Shown: piece after piece, positions 1 to 10,701 of the stretch
Numbering within the stretch: position 1 is the first letter of the stretch
Layout: each line of letters starts with the position of its first letter
NCBI RefSeq assembly: GCF_000701465.1
Contig: NZ_JNIY01000004.1
Coordinates: 372,001 to 436,000, forward strand
Direction of reading: 5' to 3'
Origin: Paraoerskovia marina DSM 21750
GTDB taxonomy: Bacteria > Actinomycetota > Actinomycetes > Actinomycetales > Cellulomonadaceae
Length of the DNA stretch: 64,000 nucleotides
Made by a program: the position numbers and the translations under genes
The notes under the pieces: model-generated
Seen by the model: only the letters and a program-made list of their open reading frames with translations
The model's database searches: none
What the model was told of the DNA's origin: nothing

Positions 1-594
1 AGCGAGCGGTGGCTCGTCGTCGGTCTGGGCAACCCGGGCCCCACGTATGCAGGCAACCGGCACAACGCCGGGCAGATGGTGCTGGACGAGCTCGCGAGCC
101 GGTGCGGCGCGAGCTTCAAGGCGCACCGGGCCAACGCCGTCGTCGCCGAGACGCGCCTGGGCACTCTGCCCGGCGGGGCCCCCGGGCCGCGGGTGGTGCT
201 CGCCAAGCCGCTGACGTACATGAACACGTCGGGCGGGCCGGTCTCCGCGCTCTCGAAGTACTACGACGTCCCGCCGGAGCGCGTCGTCGTCGTCCACGAC
301 GAGGTCGACATCCCGTTCGGGACGATCCGGCTCAAGGCTGCCGGCGGCGAGGGCGGTCACAACGGGCTGCGTGACATCTCGAAGGCTCTCGGCACCCGGG
401 AGTATGTTCGGGTGCGGGCGGGCGTCGGTCGTCCTCCCGGTCGGCAGGACACCGCCGACTACGTGCTGAAGGACTTCGGGACGGCGGAGCGCAAGGATCT
501 TCCGTTCCTCCTCGACGACGCGGCCGACGCCGTCGAGACCGTCGTCACCCAGGGCCTGCTCGCGGCTCAGGGAACGTTCCACGCGAAGGGCTGA
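1..594 (+). CDS. pth: Peptidyl-tRNA hydrolase, 5' end outside window
   Basis: Releases tRNA from peptidyl-tRNAs dropped by stalled ribosomes, in the cytosol. The frame is open from base 1 ([13 protein letters not shown]...) and 197 residues are visible, so only a few N-terminal residues are missing. Family motifs are intact: GLGNPG, the catalytic histidine in [18 protein letters not shown], the catalytic aspartate in [11 protein letters not shown], and [11 protein letters not shown]. mfd starts 1 bp after the stop codon, so the two are probably cotranscribed. Identification is secure; the true start lies upstream of the window. Confidence 0.96.
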   Translation, partial: SERWLVVGLGNPGPTYAGNRHNAGQMVLDELASRCGASFKAHRANAVVAETRLGTLPGGAPGPRVVLAKPLTYMNTSGGPVSALSKYYDVPPERVVVVHDEVDIPFGTIRLKAAGGEGGHNGLRDISKALGTREYVRVRAGVGRPPGRQDTADYVLKDFGTAERKDLPFLLDDAADAVETVVTQGLLAAQGTFHAKG

Positions 595-595
595 C

Positions 596-3500
596 ATGGA
601 CCTCACCGGACTGCTGGCGCCACTGCTCGAGGACGCGGGCGTCCGCGCCGCGGTCGCCGAGGTGCGCTCCCGGGGCGCCGTCGACGTCGTCGGGCCGGCC
701 GGCGTACGTCCGCCCCTGCTCGCCGCGATGTCGGCCAGGGAGACGGGCCGCCCGCTCGTCGTCGTCACCGCCACCGGGCGCGAGGCGGACGAGATGGCCG
801 CCAACATCCGCAGCTTTCTGCCCGACGCCGAGTACGACGACGTCGCGGTGCTCCCCAGCTGGGAGACCCTCCCGCACGAGCGCCTGTCGCCGCGCAGCGA
901 CACCGTCGCCAAGCGGATCGCCGTCTTCCGCCGCCTCGCGCACCCGACTTCCGAGCGCGGTCAGGCCGGGCCGATCCGCATCCTCGTGATGCCGGTGCGG
1001 GCGCTGCTGCAGCCCGTGGTCGACGGGTTGGGAGAGCTGGAGCCCGTCGAGCTGCACGTGGGACAGACCGCAGATCTCACCGACGTCGCCGAGCGCCTCA
1101 CCGCCGCGGCGTACACGCGCGTCGACATGGTCGAGCGCCGCGGCGAGTTCGCGGTCCGCGGGGGCATCCTCGACGTCTTCCCGCCGACGGAGGACCACCC
1201 GCTGCGCGTCGAGTTCTGGGGCGACGAGGCCTCCGAGATCCGCTGGTTCTCGGTGGCCGACCAGCGCTCGCTCGAGGTCTGCGACCACGGGGTCTGGGCC
1301 CCGCCGTGCCGCGAGATCCTGCTCACCGAGGACGTGCGGCAGCGTGCCGCCGCGCTCGTCGAACGGCTGCCCTCCGCCACGGAGATGCTCGACCGGATCG
1401 CCGGCGGCGTCGCGGTCGAGGGCATGGAGTCGCTCGCCCCCGTGCTGGTCGACCGTATGGTCCCGGTCCTCGACCTCGTTCCCGACGACGCCCTGCTCGT
1501 CCTCGACGAGTCCGAGAAGGTGCGGCGGCGCGCGCACGACCTGGTCGCGACGACCGAGGAGTTCCTCGCCGCCGCGTGGACGGGTGCGGCGGCGGGCGGA
1601 TCGACGCCGATCGACCTCTCGGCAGCGTCCTTCCACACCTTCGCCGACGTCCGTGCCGTCTCGGCGCGGCGCGGGCTCGGGTGGTGGACGCTCAGTGCGT
1701 TCGGCATGGATCCTGACGGGGTCTCGACGGGCTCGACCGACGGGGTCTCGACGGGCTCGACCGACGGCTCGTCGGTCGAGCCTGTCGAGACCGGTACCAC
1801 CGCCGTTCCGCAGGTCGAGCCTGTCGAGACCGGCACCACGTTCGTCGTCGGTGCACGCGAGGTCGAGTCGTACCGCGGCGACCTGCAGCGGGCGCTCGAC
1901 GACGTCCGTCGCCTGCAGCGCGACGGCTGGCGTCTGGTGATGACCACCGAGGGCAGCGGGCCCGCGCAGCGGATGGTCGAGCAGCTCTCGGGCGCGGACT
2001 GCGCGGCACGGCTCGTCCCACAGCTCACCGACGCTCCGGACGGCGGGGTCGTCTCGGTCACTCCTGCCGCACTGCGCCCGGGCTTCGTCGCGCCGGACCT
2101 CCGGCTCGCGGTCTTCTCCGAGGCCGACCTCACGGGCCGTCCGGGCACCAGCACCCGGGACATGCGCAAGATGCCCTCGCGGCGGCGCAACATCGTCGAC
2201 CCGCTGGCGCTCAAGACGGGCGACTTCGTGGTCCACGAGCAGCACGGCGTCGGACGCTTCATCGAGCTGGTGCAGCGGTCGATGGGCGCGGGGGCGAACG
2301 CGGCGACGCGCGAGTACATGGTCGTCGAGTACGCGAGCTCCAAGCGGGGCCAGCCGGGCGACCGGCTGTTCGTCCCCACGGACCAGCTCGACCAGGTGAC
2401 CAAGTACACCGGTGGTGAGTCGCCCAGCCTGAACAAGATGGGTGGGTCCGACTGGCAGAAGACCAAGTCGCGGGCGCGCAAGCACGTCAAGGAGATCGCC
2501 TCCGAGCTGATCCGTCTCTACTCGGCACGGCAGGCGACGCAGGGTCACGCGTACGGTCCGGACACGCCCTGGCAGCGTGAGCTCGAGGACGCGTTCGCCT
2601 ACGTCGAGACGCCCGACCAGCTCAGCACCATCGACGAGGTCAAGGCGGACATGGAGAAGTCCGTGCCGATGGACCGCCTGGTCTGCGGCGACGTGGGGTA
2701 CGGCAAGACGGAGATCGCGATCCGGGCGGCGTTCAAGGCCGTCCAGGACGGCAAGCAGGTGGCGATCCTCGTGCCGACGACGTTGCTCGTCCAGCAGCAC
2801 TTCGACACGTTCTCCGAGCGGTACGCGGGGTTCCCCGTCAACGTCGCGGCGCTGTCGCGGTTCCAGACGCCCAAGGAGTCCGAGGCGACGGTCGAGGGGC
2901 TCCGGGACGGATCGGTCGACGTCGTCATCGGGACCCACCGCCTCATCACCGGGTCGGTGAAGTTCAAGGACCTCGGCCTGGTGATCATCGACGAGGAGCA
3001 GCGGTTCGGCGTCGAGCACAAGGAGACGCTCACGCAGCTGCGGACCAACGTCGACGTCCTCGCGATGAGTGCGACGCCGATCCCGCGGACCCTGGAGATG
3101 GCGGTCACGGGGATCCGCGAGATGTCGACGCTCGCGACCCCGCCCGAGGAGCGGCACCCGGTCCTCACCTACGTCGGTGCGTACGAGGAGAAGCAGATCT
3201 CGGCCGCCTTGCGCCGGGAGCTGTTGCGCGAGGGTCAGGTCTTCTACGTGCACAACAAGGTCGAGTCCATCGAGCGGACGGCCGCACGGCTGAACGAGCT
3301 CGTGCCGGAGGCCCGGATCGGGATCGCGCACGGCAAGATGAACGAGCACCAGCTCGACCGGGTGATCCGTGCCTTCTGGGAGAAGGAGCTCGACGTCCTC
3401 GTCTGCACGACGATCATCGAGACGGGCCTGGACATCTCCAACGCGAACACCCTGATCCTGGAGCGTGCCGACCAGCTCGGGCTCTCGCAGCTCCACCAGC

Positions 3501-4300
3501 TGCGTGGCCGCGTCGGCCGTGGCCGCGAGCGCGCGTACGCGTACTTCCTGTACCCGCCCGAGAAGCCGATGACGGAGACGGCGCACGACCGGCTCGCGAC
3601 GATGGCCGCGCACACCGACCTGGGTGCGGGCATGCAGATCGCGATGAAGGACCTCGAGATCCGGGGCGCCGGCAACCTGCTCGGCGGCGAGCAGTCCGGC
3701 CACATCGCCGGCGTCGGTTTCGACCTCTACGTGCGGATGGTGGGGGAGGCCGTCGCCTCCTTCAAGGGCGACGCGGAGGCCGAGGCGCCCGAGGTCACCA
3801 TCGAGCTCCCCGTCGACGCGCACATCCCGGAGGGCTACATCGCCCACGAGCGGCTCCGGCTCGAGGCGTACAAGAAGATCGCGACGGCCCAGGACGAGCC
3901 GGCGCTCGCGGAGGTGCGGGCCGAGCTGGTCGACCGGTATGGCAAGCCGCCGGAGATGGTGCAGGCGTTGTTCGACGTCGCGGACTTCCGCAACCATGCG
4001 CGTCGCGCGGGTCTGGCCGACATCACGGCCCAGGGCAAGTACGTGCGGTTCGCGCCCGTCGACCTCGCGGAGTCGGCGCAGCTCCGGCTGCGGAGGCTCT
4101 ACCCGGGCACGGTGCTCAAGCCGGCGATCCGGGCGGTGCTCGTGCCGTTCCCGATGACCTCGCGGCTCGGTGGACGTCCGCTGCGGGGCTCGGAGATCCT
4201 GCAGTGGTCGCGTCAGCTGATCGATGCCGTGATCCTCGGGGACGTCTCCGTGGCGAGCCAGGTCGGGGCGACGGGACGGAGCACCCCCGCGCAGCGGTGA
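596..4300 (+). CDS. mfd: Transcription-repair coupling factor Mfd
   Basis: DNA translocase that removes RNA polymerase stalled at lesions and recruits UvrA. It has 1234 aa against about 1150 in E. coli. Order: UvrB-like N-terminal module (about 1-350), a variable linker, the RNA-polymerase-interaction domain starting near residue 540 (KTGDFVVHEQHGVGRF), a superfamily 2 translocase with Walker A GDVGYGKTE near 698, box IIDEEQRFG near 800 and RGRVGRGRERAYAYF near 970, then a C-terminal TRCF domain. Odd: residues about 375-412 are made of VSTGSTD and VEPVETG peptides encoded by four arms of a palindromic repeat also found at 24407-24501. The frame is kept, so the gene looks functional. ATG start directly after pth. 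Confidence 0.97.
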   Translation: MDLTGLLAPLLEDAGVRAAVAEVRSRGAVDVVGPAGVRPPLLAAMSARETGRPLVVVTATGREADEMAANIRSFLPDAEYDDVAVLPSWETLPHERLSPRSDTVAKRIAVFRRLAHPTSERGQAGPIRILVMPVRALLQPVVDGLGELEPVELHVGQTADLTDVAERLTAAAYTRVDMVERRGEFAVRGGILDVFPPTEDHPLRVEFWGDEASEIRWFSVADQRSLEVCDHGVWAPPCREILLTEDVRQRAAALVERLPSATEMLDRIAGGVAVEGMESLAPVLVDRMVPVLDLVPDDALLVLDESEKVRRRAHDLVATTEEFLAAAWTGAAAGGSTPIDLSAASFHTFADVRAVSARRGLGWWTLSAFGMDPDGVSTGSTDGVSTGSTDGSSVEPVETGTTAVPQVEPVETGTTFVVGAREVESYRGDLQRALDDVRRLQRDGWRLVMTTEGSGPAQRMVEQLSGADCAARLVPQLTDAPDGGVVSVTPAALRPGFVAPDLRLAVFSEADLTGRPGTSTRDMRKMPSRRRNIVDPLALKTGDFVVHEQHGVGRFIELVQRSMGAGANAATREYMVVEYASSKRGQPGDRLFVPTDQLDQVTKYTGGESPSLNKMGGSDWQKTKSRARKHVKEIASELIRLYSARQATQGHAYGPDTPWQRELEDAFAYVETPDQLSTIDEVKADMEKSVPMDRLVCGDVGYGKTEIAIRAAFKAVQDGKQVAILVPTTLLVQQHFDTFSERYAGFPVNVAALSRFQTPKESEATVEGLRDGSVDVVIGTHRLITGSVKFKDLGLVIIDEEQRFGVEHKETLTQLRTNVDVLAMSATPIPRTLEMAVTGIREMSTLATPPEERHPVLTYVGAYEEKQISAALRRELLREGQVFYVHNKVESIERTAARLNELVPEARIGIAHGKMNEHQLDRVIRAFWEKELDVLVCTTIIETGLDISNANTLILERADQLGLSQLHQLRGRVGRGRERAYAYFLYPPEKPMTETAHDRLATMAAHTDLGAGMQIAMKDLEIRGAGNLLGGEQSGHIAGVGFDLYVRMVGEAVASFKGDAEAEAPEVTIELPVDAHIPEGYIAHERLRLEAYKKIATAQDEPALAEVRAELVDRYGKPPEMVQALFDVADFRNHARRAGLADITAQGKYVRFAPVDLAESAQLRLRRLYPGTVLKPAIRAVLVPFPMTSRLGGRPLRGSEILQWSRQLIDAVILGDVSVASQVGATGRSTPAQR
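1720..1831 (+). repeat. Palindromic repeat cluster inserted in frame within mfd
   Basis: Two direct copies of GGTCTCGACGGGCTCGACC (1720-1738, 1744-1762) are followed by two inverted copies GGTCGAGCCTGTCGAGACC (1774-1792, 1813-1831). The transcript can fold into long hairpins. Translated, they give the low-complexity linker ahead of Mfd domain 3. A related cluster lies at 24407-24501. Confidence 0.9.
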
Positions 4301-4310
4301 TACTTGGTGT

Positions 4311-6032
4311 GTGCCTGAAGATTCAGCGGTCGCCGCGACCGCCTCGGACGAGACGTTCGAGCGGTATGCCCGCCTCGCGCAGGCGTACCTCGGTGCGCCG
4401 GCGACCCTCGTGTCGTTCCTCGACGACACCGGCGTGCGGATGCCGGGGGCCACGGGACTGAGCGGCCCGGTCGACGAGCACCGCCGGATCGACCGCACCC
4501 ACTCGTACTGCCCGCACGTCGTCGCGTCCGACGCGCCGCTCGTGATCGAGGACGCGCGCGAGCACGAGTACTTCCGCACCCAGCCCGTCGTGACCGAGCT
4601 GGACGTCGTCGCCTACGCGGGGTACCCGTTGCACGACGTCGACGGCCGCACCGTGGGCGCACTGTGTGCCTTCGACCGGGATCCGCGCGAGTGGACGCCG
4701 AACGACCTGTCGGTGCTCGCCGACCTCGCCGCGTCCTGCACGGCCGAGATCCGTCTGCGCGGGGAGGCACTGCGCGTCCAGGCCGAGCGGGACCGCGCCG
4801 AACGCTCCGCGCTGATATCCAGTCTCATGCGCGAGGTGGGCGAGGCCTTCCTCGACGCCCTGCTCGTGGACGAGGTGGTCGACGCCGTCGCGCGGTGCGC
4901 CACGTCGATCCTCGGGGTCGTGCACACGTCCGTCGCGCTGCTCGCCGACGACCGCCAGAGCCTGTACTGGCCGGTCCACGAGCCGATTGCGGGGGTGCCC
5001 GCGGAGCTCTGGGAGTTCATGGACCTCGAGGACGACCGGTACCCGGCCGTCCGCGCCGTCCGTGACCGGTCGCAGGTCTTCCTGGAGGACGGGCCGACCG
5101 TGGTCGAGCGGTTCCCGCTCCTGGCCGAGTTCGGTGCGGGCGCCGAGGGTCTGTGGATCCTGCCGTTCGTCACACCGGGGGCCGTCTACGGCGCGCTCGC
5201 CCTGCGCTGGAGCGACGCGGTCCCGATCGCCCTGGACCTGAAGGAGGTGACGGTCGCGCTCGCCGGGAACGCGGCGCTGGCACTGGAGCGTGCGTACCTC
5301 CTCGAGCACCGCCGAGAGGTCGCCAGCGTCCTGCAGGCGGCGATGCTCACGGACCTTCCGACGCCCACGGGCCTGGCCGTCGACGCTGCGTACGCCCCGG
5401 CGTCGGTGACCGAGGAGGTCGGCGGCGACTGGTATGACGTCCTCGAGCGGACCGACGGCAGCGTGGCGCTCGTCGTCGGGGACGTGACCGGGCACGACAT
5501 CAACGCCGCGTCCCAGATGGGTCAGGTCCGCTCGACGCTCCGCACGCTCCTCTGGGAGCACGACGACGCCCCGTCCCGGGTGCTCGAGCGGCTCGACGAC
5601 GTCGTGGTCGGCACCGGCATGGCGGCCGTCGCGACGATCGTCCTGGCGATCGTGTCGCCGACCGCCCCGGACGGCTCGCGCGAGCTCACGTGGTCGCTCG
5701 CCGGCCATCCACCACCCCTGCTGCGCACGGCGGCCGGTGAGGCGCGCTTCCTTGCGGCCACGCCGGGCCTCCCGGTCGGCATCGAGACGACCCGTGAGCG
5801 GCCGGACGGTGCGGCGCATCTCGAGGCGGGGGACCGCCTGGTGCTCTACACGGACGGGCTCGTCGAGACGCGGACCGTCCCGCTGTGGGACCGGCTCGAG
5901 GCGCTGCGGTCGTCCGTGGGTGACCAGGATCCCGCCTCTGCCGACGAGCTCCTGGACCGGATGGTCCGGGCCGAGGACCGCGGGGACGACGTCGTCGTCC
6001 TCACGGTCTCGGTCGGGTCGCCGCAGCCGTAG
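4311..6032 (+). CDS. GAF-domain PP2C/SpoIIE-type serine phosphatase
   Basis: Predicted cytosolic PPM-type phosphatase of the RsbU/SpoIIE class, which usually dephosphorylates an anti-sigma-factor antagonist. Of 573 aa, about 20-155 form a first GAF-type sensor domain (YCPHVVASDAPLVIEDAREH, GALCAFD), 175-325 a second GAF-like domain, and 345-570 the SpoIIE domain with metal-binding acidic motifs EEVGGDWYDV, VVGDVTGHDI and LYTDGLVETR. No membrane segment or response-regulator receiver is visible. The GTG start is 10 bp after the mfd stop, so it probably rides on that transcript. No sigma, anti-sigma or antagonist gene is nearby, so the target is unknown. Confidence 0.85.
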   Translation: MPEDSAVAATASDETFERYARLAQAYLGAPATLVSFLDDTGVRMPGATGLSGPVDEHRRIDRTHSYCPHVVASDAPLVIEDAREHEYFRTQPVVTELDVVAYAGYPLHDVDGRTVGALCAFDRDPREWTPNDLSVLADLAASCTAEIRLRGEALRVQAERDRAERSALISSLMREVGEAFLDALLVDEVVDAVARCATSILGVVHTSVALLADDRQSLYWPVHEPIAGVPAELWEFMDLEDDRYPAVRAVRDRSQVFLEDGPTVVERFPLLAEFGAGAEGLWILPFVTPGAVYGALALRWSDAVPIALDLKEVTVALAGNAALALERAYLLEHRREVASVLQAAMLTDLPTPTGLAVDAAYAPASVTEEVGGDWYDVLERTDGSVALVVGDVTGHDINAASQMGQVRSTLRTLLWEHDDAPSRVLERLDDVVVGTGMAAVATIVLAIVSPTAPDGSRELTWSLAGHPPPLLRTAAGEARFLAATPGLPVGIETTRERPDGAAHLEAGDRLVLYTDGLVETRTVPLWDRLEALRSSVGDQDPASADELLDRMVRAEDRGDDVVVLTVSVGSPQP

Positions 6033-6044
6033 GGGAGACCGCGG

Positions 6045-6764
6045 TCAGGTCCGCGCGGCCGGCGTCAGCTCGCTGACGGTCCCGCCGGCTATCCGCAGGC
6101 GGCGCTCCGCGCGCCGGGCCACGGCGGAGTCGTGCGTCACCATCACGACCGTCAGGCCGTCATGCCACAGGCCCTCGAGAAGCTCGACGATCTCGTCGCG
6201 CGTCTCCTCGTCCAGGTTTCCGGTCGGCTCGTCCGCGAGCAGCACGGCCGGGTTCTTCACCAGTGCGCGCGCGATCGCGACCCTCTGCTGCTGGCCGCCC
6301 GAGAGCTCGACGGGCAGGTGGTGGCCCCGATCTCCGAGTCCGACCGACGCGAGGGCCGCCCGTGCCCGTTCGGCACGCTCGGCACCGGGTACGCGGGCCG
6401 GGACGAGGGCGGTCTCCACGTTCTCCTGGGCCGTGAGCGTCGGGATCAGGTTGAATCCCTGGAACACGAACCCGATCGTGCGGGCCCGGACCTCGGCAAG
6501 AACCCTGTCCGAGGCGGTCGTGAGGTCGGTGCCGTCGAGGACGACGGTCCCGCTGCTCGGGCGGTCCATCGCGCCGAGCATCTGCAGGAGCGTCGACTTC
6601 CCACCGCCCGTCGGGCCCTGGACGGAGACGAGCTCGCCCGCGCCGATCCTGAGGGAGACGCCGTCCAGCGCACGGACGGTCCTCCCCTGGGCCGCGTAGG
6701 TCTTGGTGAGGTCGGTGATCTCGTACATCGTGGTCCTTTCGGTGGTGGGCGCGGGCGTGCTCAT
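6045..6764 (-). CDS. ABC transporter ATP-binding protein, MacB/LolD type
   Basis: ATPase of a MacB/FtsE-like exporter, 239 aa. Walker A GPTGGGKSTLLQ (one residue off the usual GxSGxGKST), signature LSGGQQQRVAIARAL, Walker B VLLADEPTGNLD and the H-loop VTHDSAVA are all present. The ATG at 6764 overlaps the upstream permease stop by 4 bp (ATGA) and has GGAG upstream. An alternative ATG at 6728 has a stronger GAAAGGA site, so the first 12 residues are uncertain. It works with the permease at 6761-8332; the substrate is not visible. Confidence 0.9.
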   Translation of the reverse strand: MSTPAPTTERTTMYEITDLTKTYAAQGRTVRALDGVSLRIGAGELVSVQGPTGGGKSTLLQMLGAMDRPSSGTVVLDGTDLTTASDRVLAEVRARTIGFVFQGFNLIPTLTAQENVETALVPARVPGAERAERARAALASVGLGDRGHHLPVELSGGQQQRVAIARALVKNPAVLLADEPTGNLDEETRDEIVELLEGLWHDGLTVVMVTHDSAVARRAERRLRIAGGTVSELTPAART

Positions 6765-8332
6765 GCGACGCTCCGCAGAGCCTCGGCGGGACGCAGTCGT
6801 GCGGCACGGGCACCACCGACGATCCCCGCGAGCAGTCCGCCCAGGACGGCGATGCCGATCGCGATCGCGACGACGGTCGGGCTGACCGGGGCGTGCAGGA
6901 CGACGTCGACGGCTCCGGCCGCCTGGTCGACGGCGTTCCCGAACGGCCCGCTGGCCGCCTCGCCCGCCCCGGATCCACCGCCCGCGGCGCCCGCCCCGGG
7001 TCCACCGCCCGCGGCGCCCGTTCCGGGGCCACCGCCGGTGCGCTCCTGCCCCCCGATCGCGAACCCGCCGGTCGTGCCGGAGAGCGTGATGCCGAGAGCG
7101 TTGACGACGGCGATCGCGACCAGCCCGAGGACCAGGCCGACGGCTCCGCCGAGCAGACCCTGCACCAGGGACTCGCCGGCGACCTGTCCGACCACCCGAC
7201 GGCCGGGCCAGCCCAGCGCCTTGAGGGTCCCCAGCTCGCGCGTCCGGCGGGTGACGCCCGAGACGGTCAGCAGGATCGCGATGCCGACCGCCGCGACCAG
7301 CACGACGACCGAGAGCCAGAGGCCCAGGGTCGAGACGAGGTCGGAGGCGCTGGCCAGAGATCCCGTCACCGACGAGGCGAGGTCGGACTGGGTCGAGACC
7401 GTGACCTCAGGGAGTGCCGCGGAGATGTCCTCGGCGACGGCGTCGATGGCGGTCGCGGAGTCGGCCTGCACGTACACGTCGGTGAGCTGCCCGTCGAGGT
7501 CGGCGAGCGACTGTGCGAGTGGGAGCGTCACGTATGCGTCGGATCCGGTCGCGACCCCGTCGCCGGTCGTCGACCCCACGGTCCCGATCACCTCGAGGTC
7601 CTCGTCGCCCACCGTGACGGTGTCGCCGACGGCCAGGTCGGCCGAGGCGGCGTACGTCGCGTCCAGCACGGTGACGGTGGCGGGAGTCCCGTCGTCGCCC
7701 GCGGCGGAGTCGTCGGTGCCGAGCGCGCGCCCGTCGACGAGGGAGACGGTAGTCAGGGGCCCGACCGCGTCGGAGCCGGGGTCGACGCCGGTCACGGAGA
7801 ACGTGTCGAGGGAGAAGGCCGAGCCCCCGGCGCCGTCAGGGCCGCCGGCGGCTCCCTGGCCCTGACCTGGGCCGCGTTCCCCGGCGTCCGCGCCCTCGGG
7901 GAGCGCGGCCGTGTCGGGGACCTCCCCGGAGAACGTCGTGCTGGAGAGGGTCAACGTCCCGGTCGTGGCGGCGACGTCGTCGATCTGCGCGACGGTGGTC
8001 AGCGCGTCGTCGTCGAAAGACGCCGTGCCGCGCTCGACGGCGACGTTGTTCTGGGCGAAGGCGCGCGAGCCGTCCTCGCCGACCTCGCCGTCCTCGGCAC
8101 CGACCTCGAAACGGCCCGGCGCGCGGTCGCCCGGAGCGCCGGTCTGGGTGACGGTGATGTCGGTCCCGATCCCGTACACGGAGTCGAGGACGTCGTCCTG
8201 GGCGTCGCTCACGCCGGTGGACACGGAGTTGACGACCATGACGAGCGCGACAGCCACGGCCATCCCGATCGCGACGACGGCCGTCTGACGACGGCGGTGG
8301 CGCAGCTCGCGCCGGAGGTAGGTGAAGAACAT
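6761..8332 (-). CDS. ABC transporter permease, FtsX/MacB type
   Basis: Membrane partner of the ATPase at 6045-6764. Of 523 aa, one TM segment lies near residues 20-40 (TAVVAIGMAVAVALVMVVNS), followed by a large extracytoplasmic MacB-PCD-like domain (about 45-330). The FtsX core follows (SVVVLVAAVGIAILLTVSG, TRELGTLKALGWPGRRVVGQ) with two more TM segments. Between the last two TM segments sits an unusual Gly/Ala/Pro-rich loop (residues about 430-465, GGGPGTGAAGGGPGAGAAGG). MacB permeases remodel or export lipids, peptides or lipoproteins; the substrate here is unknown. Divergent from mazG. Confidence 0.88.
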   Translation of the reverse strand: MFFTYLRRELRHRRRQTAVVAIGMAVAVALVMVVNSVSTGVSDAQDDVLDSVYGIGTDITVTQTGAPGDRAPGRFEVGAEDGEVGEDGSRAFAQNNVAVERGTASFDDDALTTVAQIDDVAATTGTLTLSSTTFSGEVPDTAALPEGADAGERGPGQGQGAAGGPDGAGGSAFSLDTFSVTGVDPGSDAVGPLTTVSLVDGRALGTDDSAAGDDGTPATVTVLDATYAASADLAVGDTVTVGDEDLEVIGTVGSTTGDGVATGSDAYVTLPLAQSLADLDGQLTDVYVQADSATAIDAVAEDISAALPEVTVSTQSDLASSVTGSLASASDLVSTLGLWLSVVVLVAAVGIAILLTVSGVTRRTRELGTLKALGWPGRRVVGQVAGESLVQGLLGGAVGLVLGLVAIAVVNALGITLSGTTGGFAIGGQERTGGGPGTGAAGGGPGAGAAGGGSGAGEAASGPFGNAVDQAAGAVDVVLHAPVSPTVVAIAIGIAVLGGLLAGIVGGARAARLRPAEALRSVA

Positions 8333-8448
8333 GTGCAGAACGTAGGGAGAGGTCCTGAACCCATGCTGTCGCGATGCTGTGCGGACGCTGTGGATCTGAC
8401 CGCGGTGTGGCGGGGCGCGTGCGGGGCCGGCGTCGCTACCGTGGGCGG

Positions 8449-9129
8449 ATGACGACGACCGGGATGCCCGACCTGCTGGCCGCGATGGATCGCCTCTACT
8501 CGCCGGGCGGTTGCCCCTGGGACGCCGAGCAGACGCACGAGAGCCTCGTGCGGTACCTGCTCGAGGAGTCGTACGAGCTCGCCGAGGCGATCGAGACTGG
8601 GGACAGGCCGGGGATGCGGGAGGAGCTGGGCGACGTCCTGCTCCAGGTCGTCTTCCACGCGCGGATCGCCGCGGACGACGCGGACGACCCGTTCACGTTC
8701 GACGACGTGGCACGCGATCTCACGGACAAGCTCGTCCGGCGCCACCCGCACGTCTTCGGCGACGCGCCGGTCGAGGACCTCCACGCGCAGTGGGACGCGA
8801 TCAAGCGCACGGAGAAGCAGCGGGCGAGCGTCCTCGACGGCATCCCGGCCGCGCAGGGTGCGCTGGCGCGCGCGCAGAAGGTCGTGGGGCGGGCCCGTCG
8901 GGCCGGACTCCCCCTGGGCACGACGGCGGTCGAGGACCAGGAGCGCACGTCGTCGGGCGGGCGGACGGATGCTGCCGCGTACGCTGACGAGCTGATGGAG
9001 CTCGTCCGACGGGCGGAGGCCGACGGGGTCGATCTCGAGGGCGCGCTGCGTGCCAGGATCCGCGAGACCGAGGCTCACGTGCGCGAGCGCGAGAGGACAG
9101 ATGCGGGCCGTGCCGCGGGTCCCCTGTGA
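8449..9129 (+). CDS. mazG: MazG nucleotide pyrophosphohydrolase
   Basis: Hydrolyses non-canonical or excess NTPs to NMP and PPi. 226 aa with one clear MazG domain at the N-terminus: CPWDAEQTH, the metal-binding EESYELAEAIE and ELGDVLLQVVFHARIA motifs, then WDAIKRTEK. The start at ATG 8449 was chosen because it begins the conserved MPDLLAAMDRLYSPGGCPWD region; an upstream in-frame start would add a tail unlike the family. The gene lies between a divergent ABC pair and eno, as in mycobacterial genomes where mazG also precedes eno. Confidence 0.93.
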   Translation: MTTTGMPDLLAAMDRLYSPGGCPWDAEQTHESLVRYLLEESYELAEAIETGDRPGMREELGDVLLQVVFHARIAADDADDPFTFDDVARDLTDKLVRRHPHVFGDAPVEDLHAQWDAIKRTEKQRASVLDGIPAAQGALARAQKVVGRARRAGLPLGTTAVEDQERTSSGGRTDAAAYADELMELVRRAEADGVDLEGALRARIRETEAHVRERERTDAGRAAGPL

Positions 9130-9150
9130 ACCTCTCGTGACCAGGCGTGA

Positions 9151-10530
<1,380 letters not shown>

Positions 10531-10556
10531 TCGTCGCGGGGTAGACCCGCACCGAC

Positions 10557-10597
10557 GACCGAGGGTCCGGCACCGTCCTGGTGCCGGGCCCTCGGTC
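10557..10597 (+). terminator. Stem-loop terminator after eno
   Basis: 18-bp inverted repeat, 10557-10574 against 10580-10597, with one G-U pair and a 5-nt loop. Only a weakly T-rich tail follows, as is common in high-GC actinobacteria. Confidence 0.8.
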
Positions 10598-10701
10598 GTT
10601 CGTCGTCCTGAGACGTTCCTCACCCCGGCGACACGCATCGGGCGGCGGCTCGCCGTGGACGCCTGTCGTGCTCGGCCGTCCGCCGGGGGCACAATCGACC
10701 T

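Noticed and set aside
545-4579. Very long open frame (over 1300 codons) on the minus strand opposite mfd
   Set aside because: It mirrors the codon bias of mfd in a GC-rich genome, is Arg/Asp/Gly/Leu-rich without any domain, and mfd on the plus strand is unmistakable.
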